A stretch of 64,000 bases of DNA from Galeruca laticollis (GCA_963921935.1 OY998180.1:87293139-87357138), one strand, 5' to 3'. Counted from the first letter of the stretch, positions 36,691 to 48,485 are shown. Numbers and translations: made by a program. The notes: generated by a model not told the origin, from the letters alone.

Positions 36691-37076
36691 CAGTCCAAAA
36701 ACCTCCTGTCGAGGTAAATACAAAAGATGTGATATCAAATCATACGATGTGACGGGTGACACAGAAATATATCTGTTACCGTGAAAGACCGAAAGTAGTG
36801 AAAGTCAACATTCGCCGATGGATGTCGACAAATGTCAAATGCCTTGATGAAAGTCCGAACATTTCTTAATTCTATTATACATTCGGACTTTCACCGGTAT
36901 ATGTCGACAAACACAAATGAGGTCCGGTGAATCTCGGACACTGCAGGTCGCGACAAGTTTTTAGACGGTTTCAGCCCCTTGTTTCAGTTAGCTGTGTCTT
37001 CGTCAGTCTAACGCAACGTTTGACAGCGCTCCCTAACCTAATTTAATTTTCTTAATAGAAATTATAATTTGTATTC
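36691..37076 (+). repeat. FB-2 half and inverted-repeat region upstream of the integrase
   Basis: Starts CAGTCCAAAAACCTCC, matching one arm of 60236-60554. Inside, the words ATGTCGACAAA...GAAAGTCCGAAC (36820-36862) and their complement (36885-36912) form an inverted pair. It mirrors 21841-22220. Confidence 0.5.
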
Positions 37077-38000
37077 AATGGCTACTACAGTGAATCGTGA
37101 TAAGTTTTCTGAAAAGTTACATGCCTCAATTGGAAGTAAACGAGAAGACAATTGTTTTTATTTTTCCCAAGAAAAGTAGTCTTAAATCGTTTCTGAAGTA
37201 ATTTCTGCTAAAAGTAAGTGTAGTACACCTTTGGACTACAGACGTTTAAAACGTTTTGACATTTTAAAAGTTAGTGATGAAGAAAAGTTGATTGTGCGAT
37301 TAAAACCAGGAGAAACAAATATCCAGTATTATGTAACTAATGATGAGTTGTTTACAATACTTCCTGAAACTCACATAAGAACAGGCCATGGAGGAAGAAC
37401 ACGAATGCTTAATGGACTGCAAGTTAGATACAAAAATAAAACTTATGAAGATCCGGATTGAACTCTAGATGTCATGTCGACTTGATAGACTTGCAATCAC
37501 ACAGGGATGGCGATTACAAGTTTATAATGGTATATCAAGATCATTTAACCAAATTTGTCCAGTTACGACTTTTAAAAAGCAAGAGAGCGGAAGAAGTAGC
37601 ATATCACCTTCTCCAAATTTTTTTAACATTTGGTGCTCCCGCTATATTGCATCCGGATAATGGTAGAGAGTTCAGTAATCGAGTCATATTGGAAATATGC
37701 GCTATGTGGAAAGATGTTAAAATAGTGCACGGAAAGCCTCGTCACAGTCAAACACAACGCTCAGTTGAAAGAGCCAATCCGGACATACAAAATATGTTAA
37801 CTGCTTGGATGCAAGACAATGATTCAAACAAGTGGTCAGAAGGTTTGCCGTTTGTCGAATTCGCCAAAAACACAACTTATCACGAAGGAATACGCCAGAG
37901 TCCTTATGAAGCCCTGTTTGGCGTTAAACCAAAAAGGGGTACAACATCGTCACACTCCCTTGCGGGCAAATTTCAAACATTGAGACCGAAGAACAGCTAG
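37077..38000 (+). pseudogene. KRABA2/Ginger-like integrase, right-arm copy with catalytic core
   Basis: Starts ATG 37078. A TAG follows FSQEK as in the left copy, then YRRLKRFDILKV and ETHIRTGHGGRTRML, the two His of an integrase zinc finger. A stop and frame change near 37460 come with loss of the two Cys. From 37458 the core is open: first catalytic D in VDLIDLQSH, second in HPDNGREFSN, E in RSVERANPDI. QSPYEALFGVKPK follows, typical of these proteins. They are integrases related to Ginger transposons and Ty3/gypsy. The core lacks only a start and a zinc finger. Confidence 0.65.
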
Positions 38001-38020
38001 AAGTTTATGTCGAGGAAATT

Positions 38021-38729
38021 TTGGGTAGCGACCATATTGAAACAGACATGGATAATGAAAATACCATTGGAGCTGATCCGCAACCTGGCACGTCTTCATC
38101 TCAAGCACTGACTGACCCGCAACCTGACACGTCTTCATCTCAAGCACTGCCTGATCCGCCACTTAGCACATCTTCATCTCAAGCACTGACTGATCCGCCA
38201 CCTAACACATCTTCATCTCAAGCACTGACTGAACAACACGAGCTAATTTCTTTAAAAAGAGTAGCTGCAAAAGAGAATCTTCTACTTCAAGCAACAAAAA
38301 TGTTAGAAGATAACGCAGTACTATTAATTAAAACTAGATTAACCGGCAAGGCAAGAGGTTTAATAACGACGGAAAATGCAATTACAAAAATTAAGAACAA
38401 ACTCAAGTCCGGAGTAAGAGGAGATAATTCAAGACTTCTCTTGGCAAAGCTGAACAAAGTACGTCAAATGGTAAAGATGTAACAAGTTACACGACGGAAA
38501 TAGAAAACTTGGCGTAGAAACCACAGGCAGCATTTGTGTGCCAGGTATGCCAGCAGTACCGTACACAAGAGGAGCGACAGTTAAGGCAGTAACGATGAAA
38601 GCCACGGCGGATTCTACTAAAACGATGATAGCAGCTGGAAACTTCGAAACTACGCAAGAAGTGGTCCTTGATAAATTTGTTTGGTTTGTTGGTAATATGT
38701 TAAAACTTTTAGATAGTTTTCATCTCTAG
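38021..38729 (+). pseudogene. Gag-like fragment with 39-base tandem repeats, 3' to the integrase
   Basis: An open frame 38021-38482 begins acidic, then has four tandem copies of a 13-residue unit (DPQPGTSSSQALT and variants, about 38073-38235). It ends in a block (KTRLTGKARGLITTENAI, GDNSRLLLAKLNKVRQ) that resembles the capsid region of gypsy-type Gag proteins. After a frameshift near 38475 the similarity continues (GKDVTSYTTEIENLA) and, past a stop, to AGNFETTQEVVLDKFV at about 38700. Gag normally precedes integrase; here it follows. The Gag assignment is from pattern only. Confidence 0.5.
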
Positions 38730-39469
38730 TATTTCGCCATTTTTTGCTTAAAATATTTTTGTTAAGTATAAAGTGTTGGATATAGTAGATTTTATTTGTT
38801 GATATTCAAAATACTAACAAATAATTCAAAGTATCGCTAGAAACATTTTTGAAATTTAATTAATAAATTACAACAGCATACACGAGGTTTTGTTTATATT
38901 TAGATAAAAGTGTTGTTGAATTCCGCAATTTCTCTTTACTTTGAGTTTCTAACGTGATGTCGGTTTCTCGATCAAAGATGATGAGTTATGGAGAATGACG
39001 TATCAGCACTTGTTTCAAAACCGTCTGGTGGGTAATAAGATGGAGGCAAAATATGTTTTATCTCCGATCGTCTTGATAGATATATCTTTCAACATCCTTA
39101 TTTTCCTTTAAGGGATCAAACTGAGGTCGAATTAGGGTTGGGTTCCGCCATATATAATACAAAATTTGCAGTTTCAGCATCCTGATATACATAAATGTTT
39201 ATAATCACAATCGGACGAGGCAGAAAAATATGGAAATATAATTTCAAATTGCGTAATAGGGAACATTATATATTTTTCTAAATCAATAAGTCCATTAAGT
39301 TATGTATTAAAAGTGTATCCCTCAATTACTATTTCTAAGAAATGAATAATTACTCGGTAAACAATTTTTACAGATTCGCGTGTTCTAAAAGTATTTCAAA
39401 CGATCTCCAAATCGCTCCAAGCCGGCTGACGTCAAAGCGTATGACTCCTATACCAATCGTAGAAGATTT

Positions 39470-39473
<4 letters not shown>
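38730..39473. other. Unassigned AT-rich sequence
   Basis: No open frame, domain or repeat copy seen. Confidence 0.45.

Positions 39474-39522
<49 letters not shown>
39474..39522. repeat. (TA)n microsatellite
   Basis: Left boundary of the FB-1 half element. Confidence 0.95.
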
Positions 39523-39524
<2 letters not shown>

Positions 39525-39794
39525 CAACAACAAAGGGATTCATGGGTAATTCACGCAAAAAGAAAAAGGGCTACTGAAACAGAGTGGTAACCGCGGACAT
39601 GCATGTTTCTGGTTCATTTGCCGTATTCAGCACGGTGTAACCAAATGAGGTTGTGAAATTTGGGAGCAAAGATGTTAATCGAATCATGGGAAAACACAAA
39701 GCCACGGATTTCAGCAGGGAAACCAAATGCTCATGTGTGCCTTCATTTGGAAGATCCCGAGTTTTCAGGACAACAACCAAGATATATCAGAGAA
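39523..39794. mobile_element. FB-1 half: left arm plus reversed centre
   Basis: The left arm (AACAACAACAAAGGGATTC...CATGCATGTTTCTGG) matches 11505-11610. The centre (TTTGGGAGCAAAGATGTTAATCG...) is the complement of the centre at 11620-11740. The right arm is missing; the sequence runs into PLE-F at about 39795. Confidence 0.65.
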
Positions 39795-39810
39795 ATAATG
39801 TATTTTGTTC

Positions 39811-41127
39811 CTACCTTATAATTTTTGTGTCTCCAAAATTAAATGTATGTTTTTTTGAGTTTTCGTGGAAAGTTAGAGCTGTTGTATTTTTTTTGTCGTA
39901 TTTATGACCTATTATTCGATTTTCCAAATACTGGCTAGTTTGTCCAATGTAAACACCACTGCAGTCGTTACACGGAATTTGATAAATTATATTACTCTCT
40001 TTATTTTTCGGAGTTTTTGATTTAAATTTTGAAAAATTGTTGGAGTGCGTTTGATTTGCTTTATGGCATATGGTAATATTGTGTTTACCAAAAAGCCCTT
40101 GAATTTGTTGTGATAATCCGTTTATGAATGGCATGGAGGTATATTTTTTATTACTATTATTATTTTGTTTTATATTTTCCATTGAATTATAGAATTTATT
40201 TATACGTTTTTTAAATAATTTGTTGACAAATTCTGAAGGATAGCTATTAAGGTTTAAGGCTTCTTTGGCTTTGATGATAGCATTACCTCTGTATTCCAGG
40301 TCTGATAGTTGAATTGCGCGGTCAGCCAGTCCAATAACAACAGATTTTTTTTGATTGATTGGATGATGAGAATTAAAATTAAGGTACCTAGATGACCAAG
40401 TGTCCTTGGTATACCATTCAGTCCTAATATTATTATTAATGTGGTATAGAATGACATCAAGGAAGTTTATTTTACGATCTTGTTCATTTTCCATCGTAAA
40501 TTGAAGTTTTTCATGATTCGAATTGAATTTTTTAATAATATTATCAACCTGTTGTTCTGGGACAGCAGTGATACAATCATCCACATATCTAAAGAAAAAT
40601 GGTATTTCAAAATCAATTTTTAAGAGGACAGTTGTTTTGAGGTCCTCCATTACTATCTGCGCAATAACACTAGAAATAGATGATCCCATTGCGCAACCCT
40701 CCAATTGCTTATATAAATTATTTCCGTACATGAAATATGTAGAAGTTAATGTAAGTTCGGTGGCTTTTATAAATTCGTCCAAGGGAACGTCAGTATATTT
40801 TCTTATTTCCTTGCATTTTTTTCTTATGATTCCCAAAGCTAATCCAATTGGAACATTGGTATACAGGGATACGACATCCAACGAAATTAATACATAGTTA
40901 TTTGGTAGCTTAATATTTTTTAATTTGTTTTTGAATTGAAATGAGTCTTTGATATAATAATCATTTTTACACGTTATTTTACTTAAGATATTTTTTAGAA
41001 ATTTTGAAAGCGAACTAAAAGGAGATTGGATACATGACACAATAGGGCGCAATGGTGTATTTTCCTTATGGAGTTTTGGGAGGCCATGTAAATATACTAA
41101 AAATGTCAAAGAAAGTATCCCACACAT
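39811..41127 (-). CDS. PLE-F reverse transcriptase/GIY-YIG, inverted arm, one open frame
   Basis: An uninterrupted frame of 438 codons. It enters at GLPKLHKENTPLRPIVS and has SLDVVSLYTNVP, GCAMGSSISSVIAQIVMED and the catalytic YVDDC (near 40588-40575). The thumb (SRYLNFNSHHP, PFINGLSQQIQG) follows, then a GIY-YIG module (YQIPCNDCSGVYIGQTSQYL). It lacks the N-terminal domain at one end and the last endonuclease residues at the other, so it is a fragment despite being open. The first 15 codons from the ATG are probably not original PLE sequence. It is better preserved than the plus-strand copy of the same element. Confidence 0.8.
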   Translation of the reverse strand: MCGILSLTFLVYLHGLPKLHKENTPLRPIVSCIQSPFSSLSKFLKNILSKITCKNDYYIKDSFQFKNKLKNIKLPNNYVLISLDVVSLYTNVPIGLALGIIRKKCKEIRKYTDVPLDEFIKATELTLTSTYFMYGNNLYKQLEGCAMGSSISSVIAQIVMEDLKTTVLLKIDFEIPFFFRYVDDCITAVPEQQVDNIIKKFNSNHEKLQFTMENEQDRKINFLDVILYHINNNIRTEWYTKDTWSSRYLNFNSHHPINQKKSVVIGLADRAIQLSDLEYRGNAIIKAKEALNLNSYPSEFVNKLFKKRINKFYNSMENIKQNNNSNKKYTSMPFINGLSQQIQGLFGKHNITICHKANQTHSNNFSKFKSKTPKNKESNIIYQIPCNDCSGVYIGQTSQYLENRIIGHKYDKKNTTALTFHENSKKHTFNFGDTKIIR

Positions 41128-41142
41128 AAAAATATATACAGC

Positions 41143-43563
41143 ATGGGTGAAAAAATGCTAAACTACTCCATATTAGAACAACAGTATGGAGAAGAACTAG
41201 TTCAAGATATCAAGGAACATGGAAAAGTATCCAAAAAACTTGTCAAACAAAAAAATAGAAGGATTTTTTTATTGAGATGTAAAAATGAAAATCTTAAACC
41301 AACGTTTCTAAAATTCAAATTCTCACATATTTCTTTTTTCAATGTAAACCTTAAACGTAGATTTGAAAATCAAGTTTTAAGTAAATTTATAAGTGCAACT
41401 TTAAACTTACTAATTACAGATACAACATCTAATCTAAATAAATTATTGAATACATTGACAGTACTTGAAGACGATATCGAAAAATAGGTACCACAGTATG
41501 TTTTTGAAAATTTTAAAGCGAGTTGTCATAGCAAAAATGAAAAAAATTTCAACAAATTAAATCTAAAAATCAAAAGAAAATAACAAAACTTTAAATGACA
41601 CAACATGGTAATACTAACAGTATTATTATAAAAAAAAATTGTGAAGAATGGGTGGAAAATCTTACTGATGTTGTTATTCCCGATTATGCATCTGAAATAT
41701 TGAGTTTAGTACCAAATTTTGCAACGGAAATCATTAAAGAAACACAATTACCAACTGATAATATTATTTGCAATATAGAGGTAGGTATAAACCATTTATC
41801 ATACAAAGAAAAAGATGAAATCAGAAGTAAAACAAGCAACATTCTAACAAATTTTAAAAACAAATTAAAAAATAAACAAAATAATACCCCATTTTTAGCA
41901 AAGGTGAACAAAACCAAGAATTTCGTTAAAGATAATCCTCAGATTAAAATTCTTAAAGCTGATAAGACCAACAAAACTGTCATAATGTCATCATCTGAAT
42001 ACAACGATAAAATAAACCATTTATTACAAGATTAAAAAACCTATAAACAGATTAAACAAGACCCCACAAATAAATATCAAAAACAGAACAATGATTTAAT
42101 CGACCTTTGGGAAAATAAAAAATATTACTCGCCAAATATAGCAAAAACCTTGAAAAATTCGAAATTCAGTACCACCAAAAATATATGGCCTCCCAAAACT
42201 CCATAAGGAAAATACACCATTGCGCCCTATTGTGTCATGTATCCAATCTCCTTTTAGTTTGCTTTCAAAATTCCTAAAAAATATCTTAAGTAACATAACG
42301 TGTAAAAATGATTATTATATCAAAGACTCATTTCAATTCAAAAACCAATTAGAAAATATTGAACTTCCAAATTACTATGTATTAATTTCGTTGGATGTCG
42401 TATCCCTGTATACCAATGTTCCAATTGGATTAGCTTTGGAAATCATAAAAAAAAATGGAAGGAAATAAAAAAATATACTGACGTTCCCTTGGACGAATTA
42501 ATAAAAGCCACCGAACTTACATTAACTTCTACATATTTCATGTACGGAAATAATTTATATAAGCAATTGGAGGGTTGCGCAATGGGATCATTTATTTCTA
42601 GTGTTATTGCGCAGATAGTAATGGAGGACCTCGAAACAACTGTCCTCTCAAAAATTGATTTTGAAATACCATTTTTCTTTAGATATGTGGATGATTGTAT
42701 CACTGCTGTCCCAGAACAACAGGTTGATAATATTATTGAAAAATTCGATTCTTATCATGAAAAACTTCAATTTACGATCGAAAATGAACAAGATCGTAAA
42801 ATAAACTTCCTTGATGTCACTCTATATTAGGACTGAATGGTATACCAAGGACACTTGGTCATCTAGGTACCTTAATTTTAATTCTCATCATCCAATCAAT
42901 CGAAAAAAATCTGTTGTTATTGGATTGACGGACCGTGCAATTCAACTATCAGACCCGGAATACAGAGGTAATGCTATCATCAAAGCCAAAGAAGCCTTAA
43001 ACCTTAATAGCTATCTTTCAGAATTTGTTAACAAATTATTTAAAAAACGTATAAATAAATTCTATAATTCAATGGAAAATATAAAACAAAATAATAATAG
43101 TAATAAAAAATATATCTCCATGCCATTCATAAACGGATTATCACAACAAATTTAAGGGCTTTTTGGTAAACACAATATTACCATATGCCATAAAGCAAAT
43201 CAAACGCTCTCCAACAATTTTTCAAAACTAAAATCAAAAACTCCGAAAAATGAAAAGAGTAATATAATTTATCAAATTCCGTGTAACGACTGCAGTGGTG
43301 TTTACATTGGACAAACTAGCCAGTATTTGGAAAATCGAATAAAAGGTCATAAATACGACAAAAAAAATACAACAGCTCTAACTTTCCACGAAAACTCAAA
43401 AAAACATACATTTAATTTTGGAGACACAAAAATTATAAGGTCGGAACAAAATACAAAAAAAGGGAAATTTTGGAATCAATAGCTATCCAAAAAAACCAGC
43501 AGGCCATAAACAATAAGAAAGATTTAAACAACCTCAGTAAAATATATCTAGCAGTACTGTAAA
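41143..43563 (+). pseudogene. PLE-F full-length-type ORF, plus strand, disrupted
   Basis: The only copy in the window with the PLE N-terminal region: 41143-41487, then 41595-42035, which ends in the conserved block KILKADKTNKTVIM. The reverse transcriptase follows in pieces: 42180-42468 (LRPIVS, SLDVVSLYTNVP) and 42489-42830 (GCAMGSFISSVIAQ, YVDDC). The thumb is 42811-43155, and the GIY-YIG module is 43260-43440 (YQIPCNDCSGVYIGQTS). It ends near 43563. I count at least five frame changes and three stops, including stops at 41485, 42033 and 43153. Confidence 0.85.
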
Positions 43564-43893
43564 TAATTTTTATGTGTACAAACGTTGTGGATTCTTTGTT
43601 GTGAATGTTGTTTTTAGTAAGAATGATAAGAATATTTTATGTTTCGACGAAGTTCTTGACTGAACACTTTATTGTATATTGACAACTATTATTCTACGTT
43701 TGGGGTAAGTAAGAAGGATTTTTTGTAGTATTGTATCTCTTAGTGAGAAAATCATTTTATTTTAGATGTAGTATTATTTTGAAAAAGGCTGAATAAGCCG
43801 AAACGTAAATAAATGATGGTAATCTCAACAACATAAACCGTCTTTTCATATTTTTAATTTGAAAAATGACCTAAAACCAATAAATACTTCAGA

Positions 43894-43897
<4 letters not shown>
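43564..43897 (+). repeat. PLE-F 3' untranslated region and terminal repeat
   Basis: Contains the stem GGCTGAATAAGCC followed by GAAACGTAAATAAA and ends at a TA tract. Confidence 0.65.
43779..43822 (+). ncRNA. Degenerate hammerhead-like motif, PLE-F
   Basis: TTGAAAAA in box 1, stem II GGCT/AGCC, GAAACGT, and a GTA triplet a short way on. Confidence 0.4.
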
Positions 43898-43939
<42 letters not shown>

Positions 43940-43980
43940 ATATAAATATGTATATATATTTATATATATATATAATATAA

Positions 43981-44031
<51 letters not shown>
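43898..44031. repeat. (TA)n microsatellite with AAATATGTA interruptions
   Basis: Right target of PLE-F, about 135 bases. Confidence 0.95.
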
Positions 44032-44035
<4 letters not shown>

Positions 44036-44988
44036 CAGTCAAAATATTTCACCGAAATATCTTTAAAGAAACGATGATAATAGTGACTTTATTCTGTACG
44101 TCATCGTGTTATATGGAATGTGTGAAAATATTTATTTTGACAGCTGCCAGAATTATTATTCAAATGAGGTTAGATTGCAGGCAAAAAGCAGATATAGATC
44201 ATAAACAATTCAAAAATAGACGGAATTTCATTGGATCAAACGATTTAGTACTAAACTGAAAATCAATTGGATAATTTTTAAATAAAATTGTAAAGATGAA
44301 GGTAAACAGGATTATAAAAAATGTATAGGATCATGGAAATTGAGAAATTTAAATTTCATTTTAACAAAGTAAGAGAAATTTAAGATGTATTTTCAAATTT
44401 ATAAACCTGATTCCTTTCATTGGTTATAGGAATTGTAATTTAATTATTCGTGTTCCAATTGGTTGTTAAGAGTTTTTGTGGTGGGTAATAAAAAAAGACA
44501 GTTTGCTGTAGAGACGGTTTTGAAGTTGGGAATGAGAGAAGTCAACAAAATAATATAAAAACGATTCTAGAAGATATTATTTACTAAAATTTTGAAAAGT
44601 ATTAACTGAAATAGGTGAAGAATTGTAAAGACAGTGAAATGAATGATCAGTGAGGGAGGTGTCAATAAAGAATATCAGGTATACCTGTTGGAGCGGATCT
44701 GGTGCCCGGAGAAAAGTGTTGACGGCGTGTTTTGGAGTGAAACAGAATTCCCGTCCAATTTCGGCAATCAAGGTGATTAAAAAATTATTTTATTTGGCCA
44801 TTTAACAAAAATTTTAAATTGCAATGTATGAACTTTTAAAATTCTACTAAATTATTTCAATACAATTTGGCAGCAAAATTTTCTAAATTTATCGAAATTT
44901 TTTTTAGTTACATACCCCAACCTGAGATAGGAGTATTTACAGAGATACGAAAATTGAAAATAAAATTGAAAAGGGCAAGATTCATATT

Positions 44989-44994
<6 letters not shown>
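44032..44994. other. Possible solo LTR between TA tracts
   Basis: About 960 bases, bounded by TA on both sides, with no coding frame. Near 44917-44975 the words CCCAACCTGAGATAGGAGTATTT and the AAATAAAATTGAAAAGGG that follows resemble the region before the end of the Gypsy-3 LTR (CCCACCTGAGATGAGAGTTATTT, 27402-27424). That suggests a distant gypsy LTR. Confidence 0.35.

Positions 44995-45037
<43 letters not shown>
44995..45037. repeat. (TA)n microsatellite
   Basis: Right boundary of the possible solo LTR and left boundary of the PLE-D block. Confidence 0.95.
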
Positions 45038-45040
<3 letters not shown>

Positions 45041-45569
45041 TGGCGAAATATTGGGGTAGCAGCAAATAGGCACTGTTGGCGATATAAACATGAATTTTCA
45101 AAGAAGGTCAAATTGTGACAAAATTTTACCCGACTATTATACTAAATAATCATTTACGGAATTTATTATTTGTAATAACAAGACTACTGATCCAATATAT
45201 TTAATTATTACTCAATGAGTTTTGAAAGCTATTATTATTTATGCCGAACAACTAGTGATTCAAGCACTACAAACCCTCATCTCCCACTTATGAGAGTGTA
45301 TGTTACAGGAATCAACCAGCCTGAAAAAAAGTTTTTCACTATATGTATGTGATAGAATTATTTCCTTTATAAACATTATCAAAATAAACAAAAATGAATA
45401 AATCGGGAACTATGGCACAACTCCAACCATTCTATAACAAATTACTTTTATTTTAAAATAACTGCAAACTTACATTATGTTGAGATTATTAAAAAATAGT
45501 TTTTATAACGCTGTGACACAAAAAACATGACAATGTCGAAATTACTAAAAAGCTTAAATGAACATAATT
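45038..45569 (-). mobile_element. PLE-D inverted head, terminal part
   Basis: 45325-45569 is the complement of the PLE-D 3' untranslated region at 52905-53140. 45038-45324 ends, on the minus strand, with GCTGCTACCCCAATATTTCG, the same words as at 51353-51383. So this is a PLE terminal repeat of a somewhat different subfamily from the plus-strand tail. Confidence 0.65.
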
Positions 45570-45644
45570 TCTTCTTCTTGTTGTTCCTCTAAAACTGTAT
45601 GCCGTTCAGCGTCGGGTTAGCCCTTCTCTACCCATTTCTTCCAG

Positions 45645-47450
45645 TCATTTCTGTTTCTGGCCAGTCCTCTCATATCTTTTATTGATTTCCCTCTTTTCTC
45701 TCCGATTTCCTGCATCCTCCTTATCCATGTTTTCCTTGATCTTTTTTTTTCTTTTTCTATCTCTTCCTGCTTCTGTAACTGCTTTGACTAATCTGTTCTC
45801 GTTCATTCTTACAATGTGTCCGTACCAGTTCAGTTGCTTGTTTTCGATGTTTGTCAAATCTGGTTCCTGTTTCAGTTGGTCTCTGATTTCTTCATTTCTA
45901 CGTCGGTCGTATTTGGTAACTCCTGCGATCTTTCGCAGATATTTCATATCCACTGCATTTATCGAAGATTCATGCTTTTGTAGAGTGACCCACGTCTCAC
46001 TTCCAAAAGTAGTTACTGGTAATGTTATGCAGTTATAAACTCGTAATTTTGTTATATCATCGATTTTCTTCTTCCCCATTACAGATTGATTATTACTATA
46101 ATATATCCTGGTGGTTTTTCTTTATTTATCATTTATATCTGCATCTATCTTTCCGTCATCTGCTAAGATGTCCCAGGTATTCAAAACATGTAACTTGTTC
46201 GATTGGTTTTCCGTCGAGTCTTATCTTCCTTTATCTTCCTCTGCCTGGTTAGTAATCATATATTTTGTTTTCTCCGTATTGATTTTCATTTTTAGTTTTA
46301 GTATTTCCTTTTGCCATATATTTGCTAAACTTTTCATTTTACTGATCGTGTCTGCTATTAGGACTATATCATCTGCATATAAAAGATAGTCTATTTTGAT
46401 TGGTCTTATATTTCGATATCCTATAGCCGTGCTACTTTTCTCAAACTGATCTCGTGTACTCTTTATTGGCGAGTCTATTATAATTATAAAGAGGAATGAA
46501 CTCAGACTGTGTCCTTGCCTAATTCCTTTTTCCATGTTAAACGATTCAGATCGTTCGCCACTTATTTGAATTTGTGTTGTCACTTCATTATAGATTAATT
46601 TCACAACTTTGTTGTTTTTCTCAACTATATTATACTTTTATAAAGTTTCCCACAATATTTCTCTGTTAATCGTATCAAAGGCTGCCTTTAAGTCTATGAA
46701 CAGTAAATTGAGTTGTTCGCCTGTTTGGAACTTTCTTTCAACTATCTGCCTTATTATGTGTACGTTATCGTTTGTACTTCTACCTCCTCTGAATGCAGCC
46801 TGTTCATCTTCCAATTTACTTCCCATCTCATTTAGCTGACGTTTTTCTACTATTCTTGTATATGTCTTGAAGCATACTGACGAGAAACATATTGCCCTGT
46901 AATTGTCGAAATTTGTATAATCTCTCTTTTTATATATTGGTATTATAATATTTTTAGTCTAGTCTGTCGGTATCATTTCTGTAGCCCATGCATCTTTACA
47001 TATCTTCCAGAACCACTTCTTACCTTTCTCGCCCAGCCATCTTATCATCTCAGGGTTAATTTCGTCCTCTCCCGCAGCTTTCCTTATTTTGATGTTTTTA
47101 ATGGCTTCCTCTACTTCCTCTTGGGTTATTTCGTTATGATATTCCTCGAGATATTCCTTTTCTTGTGTTACTTCTTTCTGTTGGCCAATATGTGTTTCAG
47201 CTCCTTCAAGTTTAAATTTTTCCCTGAAATATTATCTCCATACTTTTGTTCTTTCGCCTGTCACTATATGTATTTGAATATTTTATCTTTTATTGCATAA
47301 TCTTCTCTTTCTCTTTTCCCTCGTAATATTTTAATTCTGCTCCAGAATTGTTTGTTATTTATTTTATAGCTTTCATTTAGTTCCTCTCCAAAGTTTTCCC
47401 AACTTTTCCTTTTTGCTTCTTTCACCGCTAGAGTCGCTACATTTTTTTCT
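45645..47450 (-). pseudogene. LINE ORF2, reverse transcriptase domain
   Basis: Reading on the minus strand: DEQAAFRGGRSTNDN and LLFIDLKAAFDTINRE (46638-46826), GIRQGHSLSSFLF, the catalytic YADD (46369-46380), and the C terminus with VTTFGSETW, DRRRNEEIR and LNWYGHIVRMNENR (45645-46079). Stops and frame changes separate these blocks. The palm and thumb order is normal for LINE reverse transcriptases. Confidence 0.85.
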
Positions 47451-48485
47451 TAATATACTCCAGTCTATTTGCCTTGTTTTTGTTAAGCTGATATTTCTTC
47501 CATTGATGTTTTTTCTCCCTCATTTTCCTTTGTATGTCTATGTTCCACCAGTCGGTTCCCTTACGGTGTTTGTTTATTTTTATTTTTCCACATGTTTCAT
47601 TTGCTACGTTATATATAATATCTTTGAAAACTCTCCATCTTTCTTCTAAATTTGTGTTTTTTATTGCCAGTTCTGCCTCTGTGAACTGTATGTTCGTTTT
47701 ATCTTGGTATTTATTTCTTATTTCTAGATAATTTGATTTTTTAATATTTAGTCTATAGTAGCTTTTATAATTGCAGTTTAAGTTTATTTCTGTATTCATT
47801 TCTGCTAATACCAAACTATGTTGTGTTCCTAATTCTGCTTTTTTCTCTGTTCTAACGTTTTTTAGTTTATTCAATTCTGAATTATATACGATGTAGTCAA
47901 TTATACTTCTTGCGTCTCTTTCAGGTGCTTCAAATGCATACCTATCCTTCATGTCTTGGTACCATATTGTATTTCCTACTTTTAGGTCGTTTATTTGGCA
48001 GAACTGTAGCATTTTGTTTCCATTGTTATTTCTTATCTTCTCTCCGTATTCTCCTATGCAGCCTAATCCTATATGTATATCATTCCCCAGTCATGCATTC
48101 CAATCTCCCATAATAATTACTCCATTGTTTACCTCTCGAAGTTCATTCAATTCTTTTTGAAGTTCCTCATAGAATTCAGCCATTTTGGATTTCTCTGTTC
48201 CTTCTACTGGTCCGTATATTTGGATAATATTTATTATTTCATCTAATTTTATTGTTATGGTAATTATTCTTGAGTTGACGTTTTTACATTTAGCTATATG
48301 CTTACTCCTTCTTTTGCTCTTTGATCAGGTTCTACTCTAGTGTAATATAAGCTATATCCATATTTTAGTTTCATGGTTCCTTCACCCTTCTCTTCCACTT
48401 CGCGAATGCCCAATATGTCTATCTCGTATTCTATCATTTCATCTATTAATTCATTTTTTTTCCATGTAAAGATGTAATATTCCAA
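47437..48485 (-). pseudogene. LINE ORF2, APE-type endonuclease domain
   Basis: 48294-48485 holds the endonuclease start (DEMIEYEIDILGI...E). Near 48086-48113 lies GDWNA, the catalytic Asp-Asn motif. 47437-48012 continues with AIDYIV-like residues (ARSIIDYIVYN) and the linker toward the reverse transcriptase. Style and length fit the RTE-like group annotated in insects as endonuclease-reverse transcriptase. Several stops break the frame. Confidence 0.8.

Larger units (their letters stand above)
34378..37330 (-). repeat. Right arm of the large inverted duplication
   Basis: Inverted counterpart of 21546-25773: PLE-C, TA tract, PLE-B, TA tract, FB-2 half, integrase. It continues further outward into the rest of the integrase, which the left arm has lost. 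Confidence 0.8.
39795..43897 (+). mobile_element. PLE-F, head-to-head Penelope-like element
   Basis: A minus-strand copy (39795-41127) and a longer plus-strand copy (41130-43897) of the same element meet near 41128. The minus copy covers reverse transcriptase to mid-GIY-YIG. The plus copy adds the N-terminal domain and the 3' terminal repeat. The inverted pair is 39811-41110 against 42180-43445. Confidence 0.85.

Noticed and set aside
27543..38235. CRISPR-like arrays at 27543-27665 or 38073-38235
   Set aside because: Both are head-to-tail tandem repeats without unique spacers, in a eukaryotic transposon context.
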